Assembly (NCBI GenBank): GCA_002401525.1
Contig: NVTH01000061.1
Location: 10,171 to 15,913 of the forward strand
Reading direction: 5' to 3'
DNA: 5,743 bases
Source of the DNA: Moraxellaceae bacterium
GTDB lineage: Bacteria; Pseudomonadota; Gammaproteobacteria; Pseudomonadales; UBA3067
Positions 1 to 5,743 of the stretch are shown piece after piece. A program made the position numbers and the translations under genes. Positions within the stretch are counted from its first letter, which is position 1. The number at the start of each line of letters is the position of its first letter. The notes under the pieces were generated by a model. The model made no database searches and was not told where the DNA came from. It saw only the letters and a program-made list of their open reading frames with translations.

Positions 1-3000
1 ACTTGTTGGGCCAATTGCATTTCAATCAATCGGCACTGCCCTAGAAGCCCTTGTTTAAGCGCTTCGCCTTTGGAATCCAGCGAGGTCAACGAGACCTCAT
101 TCCCAGACACTACCAATGCAGGATAAACCCGCACCCCAATTCCTGCCTGTTGAGTTTCGTAAAATTCATCCAAATCACCAAAGTCCCACTGCGTTATATG
201 ATCCCGTTCAAAGTGCAAACTCTGTTTTGTAATCGCGTCACATTGCCCCTGACCGGAAAACTTTTCCTTAAGACCGATTAAATCCCGACTTTTTTCCAGT
301 AACTTACCGTCACTGTCCACCACAGCGATGATAAAGGAATAAAACGCTTCTACTTTGAGGGTTTGCCAAGCTTCCTCCGGCACTTCAATGCGAGTGGCGT
401 CTTTTAACGCCGTGGATATTTGATGCGTTAAGCTCACATCCGACGGATGCAATTGGCCCATGATTCGATCGACGTAATCCGGCACCGGCGTGAAATTACG
501 CCGCCACTTTTTAGGCAAGCCTTTTATCACCGCAATGCATTTCTCACGGAACAAACCGGGCACCAACCATTGCAACCTCAATACCGGCAACTGATTCAAC
601 AAAGCCACAGGCGTGGTCAAGGTAATGCCGTCTTCCTCTTTCCCCGGGCTAAATTCATAACTTAGCGGAAAGCGCAGCCCTTCGTATTCAAAAAAATCAG
701 GGAATTGTTGCTCTGTAATTTGTGAAGGATCTTTATTCAGTAAATCCTCTTCTTTAATAAACAAAAACTGGGGGTCTTTGGCCTCCTGAGTTTTTCGCCA
801 ATGCTCAAACGTTTGACTGGAGCAGACATTCTCAGGAATTCGCTCATTGTAAAAGTCGTACAGGCCCTCCTCAGAAATCACGATGTCCCGCCTTCGCGCT
901 TTATTTTCCAAGTCGGTAAATTGTTCGATTAATTCAGCGTTGTGTTGCAAGAACTTTCCACGGGTTTTAATTTCTCCAGCCACTAAACCGTGCTGGATAA
1001 ACAACTCACGACAAATTTCGGGGTCAATGTCCTGGTACGGGACTTTTCTATCGCCTTCTAATACTAAGCCATAGAGCACCGAATTTTGGTTTGCCACCAC
1101 CTCACCACGTTTCTTTTGCCAATGCGGCTCTGAATAATTTTTTTTAATTAAATGTTGGCATAAAGGCAACACCCATTCAGGCTCAATCTGCGCCACGGTA
1201 CGCGCATAGACTTTGCTGGTTTCGACAATTTCTGCCGCCACAATCCAAGCCGGCCTTTTATTAAACAGCGCTGAACCGGGTGCAATATTTAACTGCATAT
1301 TGCGCGCACCGAGATAACTTTTCTCTTCATCCTTAATCGCGATTTGCCCTAAAAATCCGGCCAAAATAGCACTGTGCACTTGTTTAAAACTGGCCTCCTC
1401 TGCATTCAGTTTAAACTTCAGTTGGTCACACACCGCTTTTAATTGCCGGTGGGTTTCCTTCCACTCGCGCATTCGCATGTAGGATAAGAAATATTGTTTG
1501 CAGTATTTCTTCAGTTGACCGGAAGATAACTGCTGACGTTGCTCTTCAAACTCATTCCACAGATTGACGTAACTGAGAAAATCAGATTTCTTATCCTGAA
1601 ATTCACGGTGCTTTTCATCCGCCGCTTGTTGATGTTCTACCGGCCGACTGCGCGGATCTTGAATGCCAAGCGCACTGGCAATAATAATTATTTCAGAGAG
1701 ACAATTTTGATTTTTTGCTTCCAGCAGCATTCCCGCAATACGGGGGTCCACCGGAAAGCGCGCCAGATTTCGGCCCAAGGGGGTGAGCTTTCGTTTTTCG
1801 TCGAGGGCTTTTAATTCTTGCAATAGACGATAGCCGTCATTCACAAAACGATTGTCAGGTTTTTCAATAAAAGGGAAATCGGCAATGGTTCCGAGCTTGT
1901 CCACCTCCATTTTTAAAATCACTGACGCTAAATTGGTGCGCAGTAATTCTGGATCGGTAAACTCACTGCGCCCTAAATAATCCTGCTCTGAATAGAGTCG
2001 AAAACAAACCCCATTTTCGACGCGTCCACAGCGACCGCGCCGTTGATTCGCGCTGGCCCGTGAAATAGCTTCGATGGGCAAGCGTTGAATCTTTTGGCGG
2101 TAACTGTAGCGACTGATGCGCGCTTCCCCCAAATCCACCACGTAACGAATATTAGGAATGGTCAGGGAAGTCTCCGCCACATTGGTGGCCAATATAATGC
2201 GCCGCCCTCGGTGGGCTTGAAATACGCGTTCTTGTTCTTGATTACTGAGGCGCGCGTAGAGAGGCAATATTTCAGTATGCCTAAATTCATATTTACGAAT
2301 TGATTTCGACAAATTGCGGATCTCGCGCTCACCGCTGCAAAAAATCAATACGTCTCCTGAGCTGCCCAGCTCTCGATCATTCTCTATAATTTCTTCAAGG
2401 ACTCCCAACACGCCTTGTTCCACACTGAGGTCCTGCTCATCATCATCTCCATCGGATTCATTCCACGGTCGATAACGATCCTCCACTGGAAACATGCGGC
2501 CGCTGACTTCGATCACCGGCGCATCACTAAAGTGTTTTGAAAAGCGATGATGGTCAATGGTGGCGGAGGTCACAATGACTTTTAGGTCAGGACGCTGAGG
2601 TAGAATTCGGCGTAAGTAACCCAATAAAAAATCAATATTCAGGCTGCGCTCATGGGCCTCATCAATGATTAAGGTGTCGTATTGTTGAAGAAAACGGTCG
2701 CTTTGAATCTCTGCGAGTAAAATCCCATCGGTCATCACTTTCACTAAACCGGTGCTTTTCACCTGATCACTGAAACGAATTTTATGGCCTACGATATCAC
2801 CCGGCTCACTGTGTAACTCCTGGGCAATCCGGCGTGCCACACTTCGAGCCGCAATCCGGCGTGGTTGGGTATGACCGATGATGCCTTGGCCACCTCGCCC
2901 CAAGGATAAACAGATCTTCGGGATCTGCGTGGTTTTACCGGATCCCGTTTCGCCCGCAATGATGACCACTTGATGCTTGGCGATGGCTTCTTTAATTTCC

Positions 3001-3239
3001 TCTAAACGCTGCACCACCGGCAAATTAGAATCGTATTCCACTTCAGGAATACGATCTCTACGCGCCATAACAAGGCCGCAAGACCGCTCCAACTGGGTCG
3101 TCAACGCCTCAATCAGGCCGGCGGATTTGTCACTCTGCGGTGTTTTGCGAATGCGTTGTAACGCTTGGCTAAACCGGTAACGATCCCGCGCCAATGCTTC
3201 ATTGATTTTTATTTCCAGCGCTTTTAGTTGATCCTGCAC
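1..3239 (-). CDS. hrpA: ATP-dependent RNA helicase HrpA, DEAH-box (C-terminus beyond window edge)
   Basis: This is a DEAH/RHA-type RNA helicase acting in the cytoplasm on RNA or ribonucleoprotein; in E. coli HrpA has been linked to mRNA processing and rescue of stalled or collided ribosomes. The frame is open for 1079 codons from a GTG start to the left edge. E. coli HrpA is about 1300 residues, so roughly the last 200 are missing only because the window ends. Seen in the translation: Walker A GETGSGKT (residues 96-103), DEAH followed by ERS (193-196), SAT (225-227) and the motif VI arginine-finger segment QRRGRCGR (399-406). After these come the HA2/winged-helix region, the OB-fold region around LGARNMQ (about 643-649), and from about 695 the long HrpA-specific C-terminal region (DUF3418). 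The GTG is forced: an in-frame TAG lies directly upstream at 3240-3242, and a good Shine-Dalgarno sits 6 nt before the GTG. All key catalytic motifs are intact and no frameshift is seen. The gene follows fadD on the same strand, behind a terminator. Confidence 0.96.
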   Translation of the reverse strand, partial: MQDQLKALEIKINEALARDRYRFSQALQRIRKTPQSDKSAGLIEALTTQLERSCGLVMARRDRIPEVEYDSNLPVVQRLEEIKEAIAKHQVVIIAGETGSGKTTQIPKICLSLGRGGQGIIGHTQPRRIAARSVARRIAQELHSEPGDIVGHKIRFSDQVKSTGLVKVMTDGILLAEIQSDRFLQQYDTLIIDEAHERSLNIDFLLGYLRRILPQRPDLKVIVTSATIDHHRFSKHFSDAPVIEVSGRMFPVEDRYRPWNESDGDDDEQDLSVEQGVLGVLEEIIENDRELGSSGDVLIFCSGEREIRNLSKSIRKYEFRHTEILPLYARLSNQEQERVFQAHRGRRIILATNVAETSLTIPNIRYVVDLGEARISRYSYRQKIQRLPIEAISRASANQRRGRCGRVENGVCFRLYSEQDYLGRSEFTDPELLRTNLASVILKMEVDKLGTIADFPFIEKPDNRFVNDGYRLLQELKALDEKRKLTPLGRNLARFPVDPRIAGMLLEAKNQNCLSEIIIIASALGIQDPRSRPVEHQQAADEKHREFQDKKSDFLSYVNLWNEFEEQRQQLSSGQLKKYCKQYFLSYMRMREWKETHRQLKAVCDQLKFKLNAEEASFKQVHSAILAGFLGQIAIKDEEKSYLGARNMQLNIAPGSALFNKRPAWIVAAEIVETSKVYARTVAQIEPEWVLPLCQHLIKKNYSEPHWQKKRGEVVANQNSVLYGLVLEGDRKVPYQDIDPEICRELFIQHGLVAGEIKTRGKFLQHNAELIEQFTDLENKARRRDIVISEEGLYDFYNERIPENVCSSQTFEHWRKTQEAKDPQFLFIKEEDLLNKDPSQITEQQFPDFFEYEGLRFPLSYEFSPGKEEDGITLTTPVALLNQLPVLRLQWLVPGLFREKCIAVIKGLPKKWRRNFTPVPDYVDRIMGQLHPSDVSLTHQISTALKDATRIEVPEEAWQTLKVEAFYSFIIAVVDSDGKLLEKSRDLIGLKEKFSGQGQCDAITKQSLHFERDHITQWDFGDLDEFYETQQAGIGVRVYPALVVSGNEVSLTSLDSKGEALKQGLLGQCRLIEMQLAQQ

Positions 3240-3245
3240 CTAGTT

Positions 3246-3252
3246 CCACCTT
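3246..3252 (-). promoter_or_regulatory. Ribosome binding site of hrpA
   Basis: On the minus strand the sequence reads AAGGTGG, ending 6 nt before the GTG at 3239. It supports that non-ATG start, which is also the first possible codon after the in-frame TAG at 3240-3242. Confidence 0.7.
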
Positions 3253-3269
3253 ACTTCCAACAAGCCTAA

Positions 3270-3298
3270 CTCTTAACAAGCCGACTTAGTTTCTTCAA
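3270..3298 (-). promoter_or_regulatory. Weak candidate sigma-70 promoter for hrpA
   Basis: On the minus strand TTGAAG (3293-3298, 4 of 6 matches to the -35 consensus) is followed after 17 nt by TAAGAG (3270-3275, 3 of 6 matches to the -10 consensus). It lies between the fadD terminator and the hrpA ribosome binding site, where an hrpA promoter would be expected. The -10 match is poor, so this is a placement guess; the gene could instead rely on read-through from fadD. Confidence 0.22.
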
Positions 3299-3310
3299 TT
3301 GCTTAAACCC

Positions 3311-3338
3311 AAAAGGCCCTGGATTAATCCAGGGCCTT
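3311..3338 (-). terminator. Intrinsic terminator downstream of fadD
   Basis: Positions 3313-3338 form a perfect 26-bp palindrome with 10-bp GC-rich arms (AAGGCCCTGG and its complement) around the 6-nt loop ATTAAT. Read on the minus strand, the stem runs into TTTT at 3314-3311, then GGGTTT. This is the arrangement of a Rho-independent terminator for fadD, whose stop codon is about 80 nt upstream. The T-run is short, so termination may be incomplete and some transcripts could continue into hrpA. On the plus strand only TTAA follows the stem, but no gene there needs a terminator. Confidence 0.8.
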
Positions 3339-3419
3339 AACTCATTCGAGCGGTGTGCCGTAGGGCGCTATTCTACCTGAATTCTAGGCAGTTGGGGCTG
3401 GCAGTTGATAGGGTCTAAA

Positions 3420-5078
3420 TCATTCATCCCGCAAACTTCGACGCAGTATTTTTCCCACATTGGTTTTCGGCAGTTCATCCCGGAACTCAACGCTCCTAGG
3501 CACTTTATATCCGGTTAAGCGCTCCTTACAAAAGGCCTTTACCGCTTCCTCAGTCAGTGATTCATCGCTGCGCACCACAAACATTTTTACTGCTTCACCA
3601 CTTTTTTCGTTGGGAACCCCCACCGCCGCGCATTCCACTACATTAGGGTGCTCGGAAAGCGCATCCTCAAGCTCGTTTGGATAGACGTTAAATCCAGACA
3701 CCAAGATCATGTCCTTAATTCGATCGACGATTTTAAGGAACCCATCGGGCATACGCACCCCGACATCGCCGGTTTTAAGCCAACCGTCTTCTGAAATAGT
3801 GTCTGCCGTGGCCTCCTCACGCTGCCAATAGCCCTTCATCACCTGAGGGCCACGCACACAGAGCTCGCCCGACTCACCGTCTGGCACCACGTTGCCGTCT
3901 TCGTCAATCATTCTCACTTCGGTCATTTCAACCGGCAAACCAATGGTGCCGATTTGAACGTTATCATGAGGGTTCACCGACACCACCGGAGAAGTTTCCG
4001 TCATGCCGTACCCTTCCACAATTTTACAGCCTGTAACTTCTTCCCAACGATTCGCTACCGAGTGCTGAAGCGCCATTCCCCCGGCAATAGTCAAACGCAG
4101 TCCGCTGAAATCAACACCACTAAAATCAGCCTGATTTAATAAGCCGTTAAATAGCGTATTGAGACCGACGAACACCGTAAAGGGCGTCTCCTTTAATTCT
4201 TTAATAAAACCGGCCATGTCTCTGGGATTAGTAATCAACACTGAATGATTGCCCAGCTCCATCATCGCCATGCAATGAATGTTGAACGCGTAAATATGAT
4301 AAAGCGGCAAAGGCGCAATAGACACCTCTTCCCCCTTCCTTAAAATTGGCATCGACCTCTGAATTTGAAACATATTCGCCACCAAATTTCGGTGGGTGAG
4401 CATCGCCCCTTTGGCAACCCCTGTCGTGCCGCCGGTGTACTGCAACACCGCCACATCATGGGGATCATTTTTAGGGGTGTTAAAAGACAGTGCCTTGCCT
4501 TGCTTTAACGCCTGGCGAAACGGGATCGCTCCGGGGATATTGAACGCTGGCACCATTTTCTTAACGTACTTCACCACCCCGTTCACCAAGGTTCGTTTAA
4601 ATGGATTGAGCATATCCCCTAGCTCAGAGATGATGACAGTTTCCACCGGAGTACGAGGCAACACTTCTTCCACTACGCTTGCAAAATTTGCCAAGGTCAC
4701 CAACGCTTTCGCACCACTGTCTTTAAACTGGTGTTCTAATTCCCGGGCGGTGTACATAGGATTGGTATTGACTATCACCAGCCCAGCTTTCAACGCGCCG
4801 AAAGCGGCGATGGGAAACTGCAAAACGTTAGGCAACTGTATGGCGATACGATCACCTGATTTTAGCGCGGTCTTATTTTGAAGAAATCCCGCGAATGCGG
4901 AACTCAGTTCATCCACCTCTTTATACGTTAAAGTTAATCCCAGATTGGTAAACGCAGGCTTGGTCGCATACTTAGCGCAAGATTCATCGAAAATTGTCAA
5001 CACCGACGGGTACGCATCTAAATTAAGCGTATCAGGCAGGCCTTGCTTTGAATCTTCACTTTTAGCCTGGTCAACCAT
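3420..5078 (-). CDS. fadD: Long-chain-fatty-acid--CoA ligase (FadD)
   Basis: This enzyme activates free long-chain fatty acids to acyl-CoA with ATP and CoA, via an acyl-adenylate, at the inner face of the cytoplasmic membrane. It is the entry step for beta-oxidation and couples fatty-acid uptake to metabolism. The protein is 552 residues from the preferred ATG, close to the 561 of E. coli FadD. Visible motifs of the adenylate-forming (ANL) superfamily are the P-loop YTGGTTGVAKG (about 214-224), GYGMTE (about 356-361), the fatty-acyl-CoA synthetase signature from DGWLKTGD through DRIKDMILVSGFNVYP (about 431-467), and a C-terminal NVGKILRR with the catalytic lysine near 543. No signal peptide is seen. 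An ATG at 5084 would add two residues, but the Shine-Dalgarno abuts it directly, whereas it is 6 nt from the ATG at 5078. A hairpin terminator follows the gene. Substrate chain length cannot be read from sequence; a medium-chain ligase is the main alternative. Confidence 0.95.
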   Translation of the reverse strand: MVDQAKSEDSKQGLPDTLNLDAYPSVLTIFDESCAKYATKPAFTNLGLTLTYKEVDELSSAFAGFLQNKTALKSGDRIAIQLPNVLQFPIAAFGALKAGLVIVNTNPMYTARELEHQFKDSGAKALVTLANFASVVEEVLPRTPVETVIISELGDMLNPFKRTLVNGVVKYVKKMVPAFNIPGAIPFRQALKQGKALSFNTPKNDPHDVAVLQYTGGTTGVAKGAMLTHRNLVANMFQIQRSMPILRKGEEVSIAPLPLYHIYAFNIHCMAMMELGNHSVLITNPRDMAGFIKELKETPFTVFVGLNTLFNGLLNQADFSGVDFSGLRLTIAGGMALQHSVANRWEEVTGCKIVEGYGMTETSPVVSVNPHDNVQIGTIGLPVEMTEVRMIDEDGNVVPDGESGELCVRGPQVMKGYWQREEATADTISEDGWLKTGDVGVRMPDGFLKIVDRIKDMILVSGFNVYPNELEDALSEHPNVVECAAVGVPNEKSGEAVKMFVVRSDESLTEEAVKAFCKERLTGYKVPRSVEFRDELPKTNVGKILRRSLRDE

Positions 5079-5084
5079 AATCAT

Positions 5085-5090
5085 CTCCTA
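5085..5090 (-). promoter_or_regulatory. Ribosome binding site of fadD, deciding the start
   Basis: On the minus strand TAGGAG directly abuts an ATG at 5084-5082 and lies 6 nt before a second in-frame ATG at 5078-5076. Normal spacing favours the second ATG, giving a protein starting MVDQAKSE rather than MIMVDQ. Confidence 0.75.
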
Positions 5091-5182
5091 TTATTAATAA
5101 AGTTTTGCGCGTAGCACTCACAAGATTCTAGGTATAGCAAAATTGTAGAACATAGACGTTGCTTTAAGGCATATTCGAGCAA

Positions 5183-5213
5183 ATTATAAGATTTAGTTAT
5201 ATACTAATAACAA
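5183..5213 (-). promoter_or_regulatory. Candidate sigma-70 promoter for fadD
   Basis: On the minus strand a perfect TATAAT (-10) lies at 5183-5188, about 105 nt upstream of the fadD start. The best -35 is TTGTTA (5208-5213, 4 of 6 matches), but the 19-nt spacer is at the long end, which would suit an activated or regulated promoter. A short inverted repeat (5193-5207) fills the spacer. The -10 is convincing; the -35 assignment is inference. Confidence 0.4.
5193..5207. repeat. Short inverted repeat in the fadD promoter spacer
   Basis: TTAGT and ACTAA form 5-bp inverted arms separated by TATAT. They sit between the candidate -35 and -10 of fadD, a typical place for a repressor to bind. Arms this short in AT-rich DNA can arise by chance. 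Confidence 0.35.
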
Positions 5214-5221
5214 TTGCGACC

Positions 5222-5249
5222 TATGCAGCAGTGCTACCCATTTTATAAC
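5222..5249 (+). promoter_or_regulatory. Weak candidate promoter for the glpD-like gene
   Basis: TATAAC (5244-5249, 5 of 6 matches to -10) lies about 105 nt before the ATG at 5356, with TATGCA (5222-5227, 3 of 6 matches) 16 nt upstream as the only possible -35. The poor -35 means the gene may need an activator, or the true promoter may lie elsewhere. Confidence 0.22.
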
Positions 5250-5267
5250 GATACGCTTACGCCTACT

Positions 5268-5308
5268 CGCTAAAAAGAGTCGCTAAAGAGCATCTCTAGA
5301 AATTAGCG
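5268..5308. repeat. CGCTAA direct and inverted repeats upstream of the glpD-like gene
   Basis: CGCTAA occurs at 5268-5273 and 5281-5286, each followed by an A-rich run ending in AGAG, giving an imperfect tandem repeat with a 13-nt period. The complement TTAGCG follows at 5303-5308, so the second and third copies also form an inverted repeat with a 16-nt gap. The cluster is 48-88 nt upstream of the start codon and could be an operator; no known regulator motif is recognised. Confidence 0.4.
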
Positions 5309-5355
5309 GTAACAATAAACCGTAAAGGCTTAGCCAATTTACACAGGCATGTAAT

Positions 5356-5743
5356 ATGACTCCGAGCCCCGATGAAATTCTTGATCTGTTTATAATAGGT
5401 GGCGGAATACACGGCACCGGTATCGCAGCTGACGCATCAGGACGCGGCTTAAAAACGACGCTCTGTGAACAAAATGACTTAGCATCCGCAGCCTCTTCTT
5501 GTAGCGGCCGTCTCTACGGCGGTGACATTCTCTTTTTAGAAAACCTCGAAATAAACCAAGTCTCGCGCGGCCTAGCGGAACGCCATATCATTCGTCACCG
5601 AGCCCCGCACCTGTGCCACCCGATTAAAATTCATATTTTAGATAACCCGAAAGTTCACTCCAAATGGTCTCTTAACTTCGGCACTGCCATGTACCATTAC
5701 ATGGCTGGAAAAGACGAAACAGAAATCCATAGACAATGGGATC
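5356..5743 (+). CDS. GlpD-like FAD-dependent glycerol-3-phosphate dehydrogenase, N-terminal part (runs off window)
   Basis: GlpD-family enzymes are membrane-associated flavoproteins that oxidise glycerol 3-phosphate to dihydroxyacetone phosphate and pass electrons to quinone. Only 129 codons are in the window, against about 500 for the family, and the frame is open to the edge. The N-terminus carries the Rossmann dinucleotide-binding fingerprint: IIGGGIHGTGIAADASGRGL (about 13-32), then the acidic residue E38 closing the fold, then NDLASAASS. Segments such as LAER, RAPHL and a later MYHYMAGK line up in order with E. coli GlpD. The oddity is at about 50-62: the usual SSKLIHGGLRYLE is replaced by SGRLYGGDILFLE, losing the histidine. 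The start at 5356 has a weak Shine-Dalgarno (AGG at 5345-5347); an earlier ATG at 5349 is followed at once by TAA. The family call is firm, but substrate and activity are uncertain; it may be a divergent paralogue of the main glpD or a related FAD-dependent oxidoreductase. Confidence 0.82.
   Translation, partial: MTPSPDEILDLFIIGGGIHGTGIAADASGRGLKTTLCEQNDLASAASSCSGRLYGGDILFLENLEINQVSRGLAERHIIRHRAPHLCHPIKIHILDNPKVHSKWSLNFGTAMYHYMAGKDETEIHRQWD

Larger units (their letters stand above)
5085..5355. other. Divergent intergenic region between fadD and the glpD-like gene
   Basis: This 271-nt AT-rich stretch has no credible gene. It must hold the control signals of both fadD (leftward) and the glpD-like gene (rightward). 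It contains the fadD promoter candidate, a weak plus-strand promoter candidate, an inverted repeat at 5193-5207 and three CGCTAA/TTAGCG elements between 5268 and 5308. I see no clear match to the E. coli FadR operator or to a full CRP site. Confidence 0.7.

Noticed and set aside
1539..1814. A 91-codon open frame on the plus strand
   Set aside because: It is antisense to the intact helicase core and C-terminal region of hrpA and has no recognisable domain or good ribosome binding site.
2400..2470. Acidic, variable stretch in HrpA between the SAT motif and the second RecA domain
   Set aside because: E. coli HrpA has a variable acidic linker in the same place; the few extra residues here are normal family variation.
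4396..4881. A 161-codon open frame on the plus strand
   Set aside because: It lies wholly opposite fadD, whose conserved motifs (P-loop region included) prove the minus strand is coding; the plus-strand translation resembles no family.
5104..5122. Possible CRP-like site (TGTGA half-site on the minus strand) upstream of fadD
   Set aside because: Only one half matches; the TCACA half at the proper spacing is absent, so it is not a credible CRP box.
5118..5153. Minus-strand 11-codon ORF (MFYNFAIPRIL) upstream of fadD as a possible leader peptide
   Set aside because: It has no Shine-Dalgarno, no runs of regulatory codons and no following attenuator hairpin.
5327..5335. Small palindrome GGCTTAGCC before the glpD-like gene
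   Set aside because: Four-bp arms around a single base cannot form a stable hairpin and the site is too short to stand out from chance.

Overview
This window looks like ordinary core chromosome of a gammaproteobacterium with moderate G+C. It carries three protein-coding genes, two of them cut by the window edges. The taxonomic guess rests on the long proteobacterial form of the helicase HrpA and on a FadD-type acyl-CoA ligase beside it. From memory, Pseudomonas has the same neighbourhood (an hrpA-like helicase next to fadD1/fadD2). I cannot name a genus.

Layout: positions 1-3239 (minus strand) encode the first 1079 residues of HrpA, a DEAH-box RNA helicase; its C-terminus lies beyond position 1. 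Positions 3240-3419 are a spacer holding a strong hairpin terminator for fadD, the hrpA ribosome binding site and possibly a weak hrpA promoter. Positions 3420-5078 (minus strand) encode a complete long-chain acyl-CoA synthetase (FadD). Positions 5085-5355 are a divergent, AT-rich intergenic region with candidate promoters facing both ways and short inverted and direct repeats that could be operators. From 5356 to the right edge (plus strand) is the N-terminal 129 residues of a GlpD-like FAD-dependent glycerol-3-phosphate dehydrogenase.

Functionally, fadD and the glpD-like gene fit together as catabolism of the two halves of a lipid: FadD activates fatty acids for beta-oxidation, and a GlpD-type enzyme oxidises glycerol 3-phosphate and feeds electrons to quinone. 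They are transcribed divergently, so shared control is possible but unproven. hrpA is on the fadD strand but lies behind a terminator, so it is probably mostly a separate transcript.

I see no mobile element, CRISPR array, RNA gene or defence system. The most notable point is that the GlpD-like protein departs from the usual family sequence in a normally near-invariant FAD-contacting segment, so it may be a divergent paralogue rather than standard GlpD.
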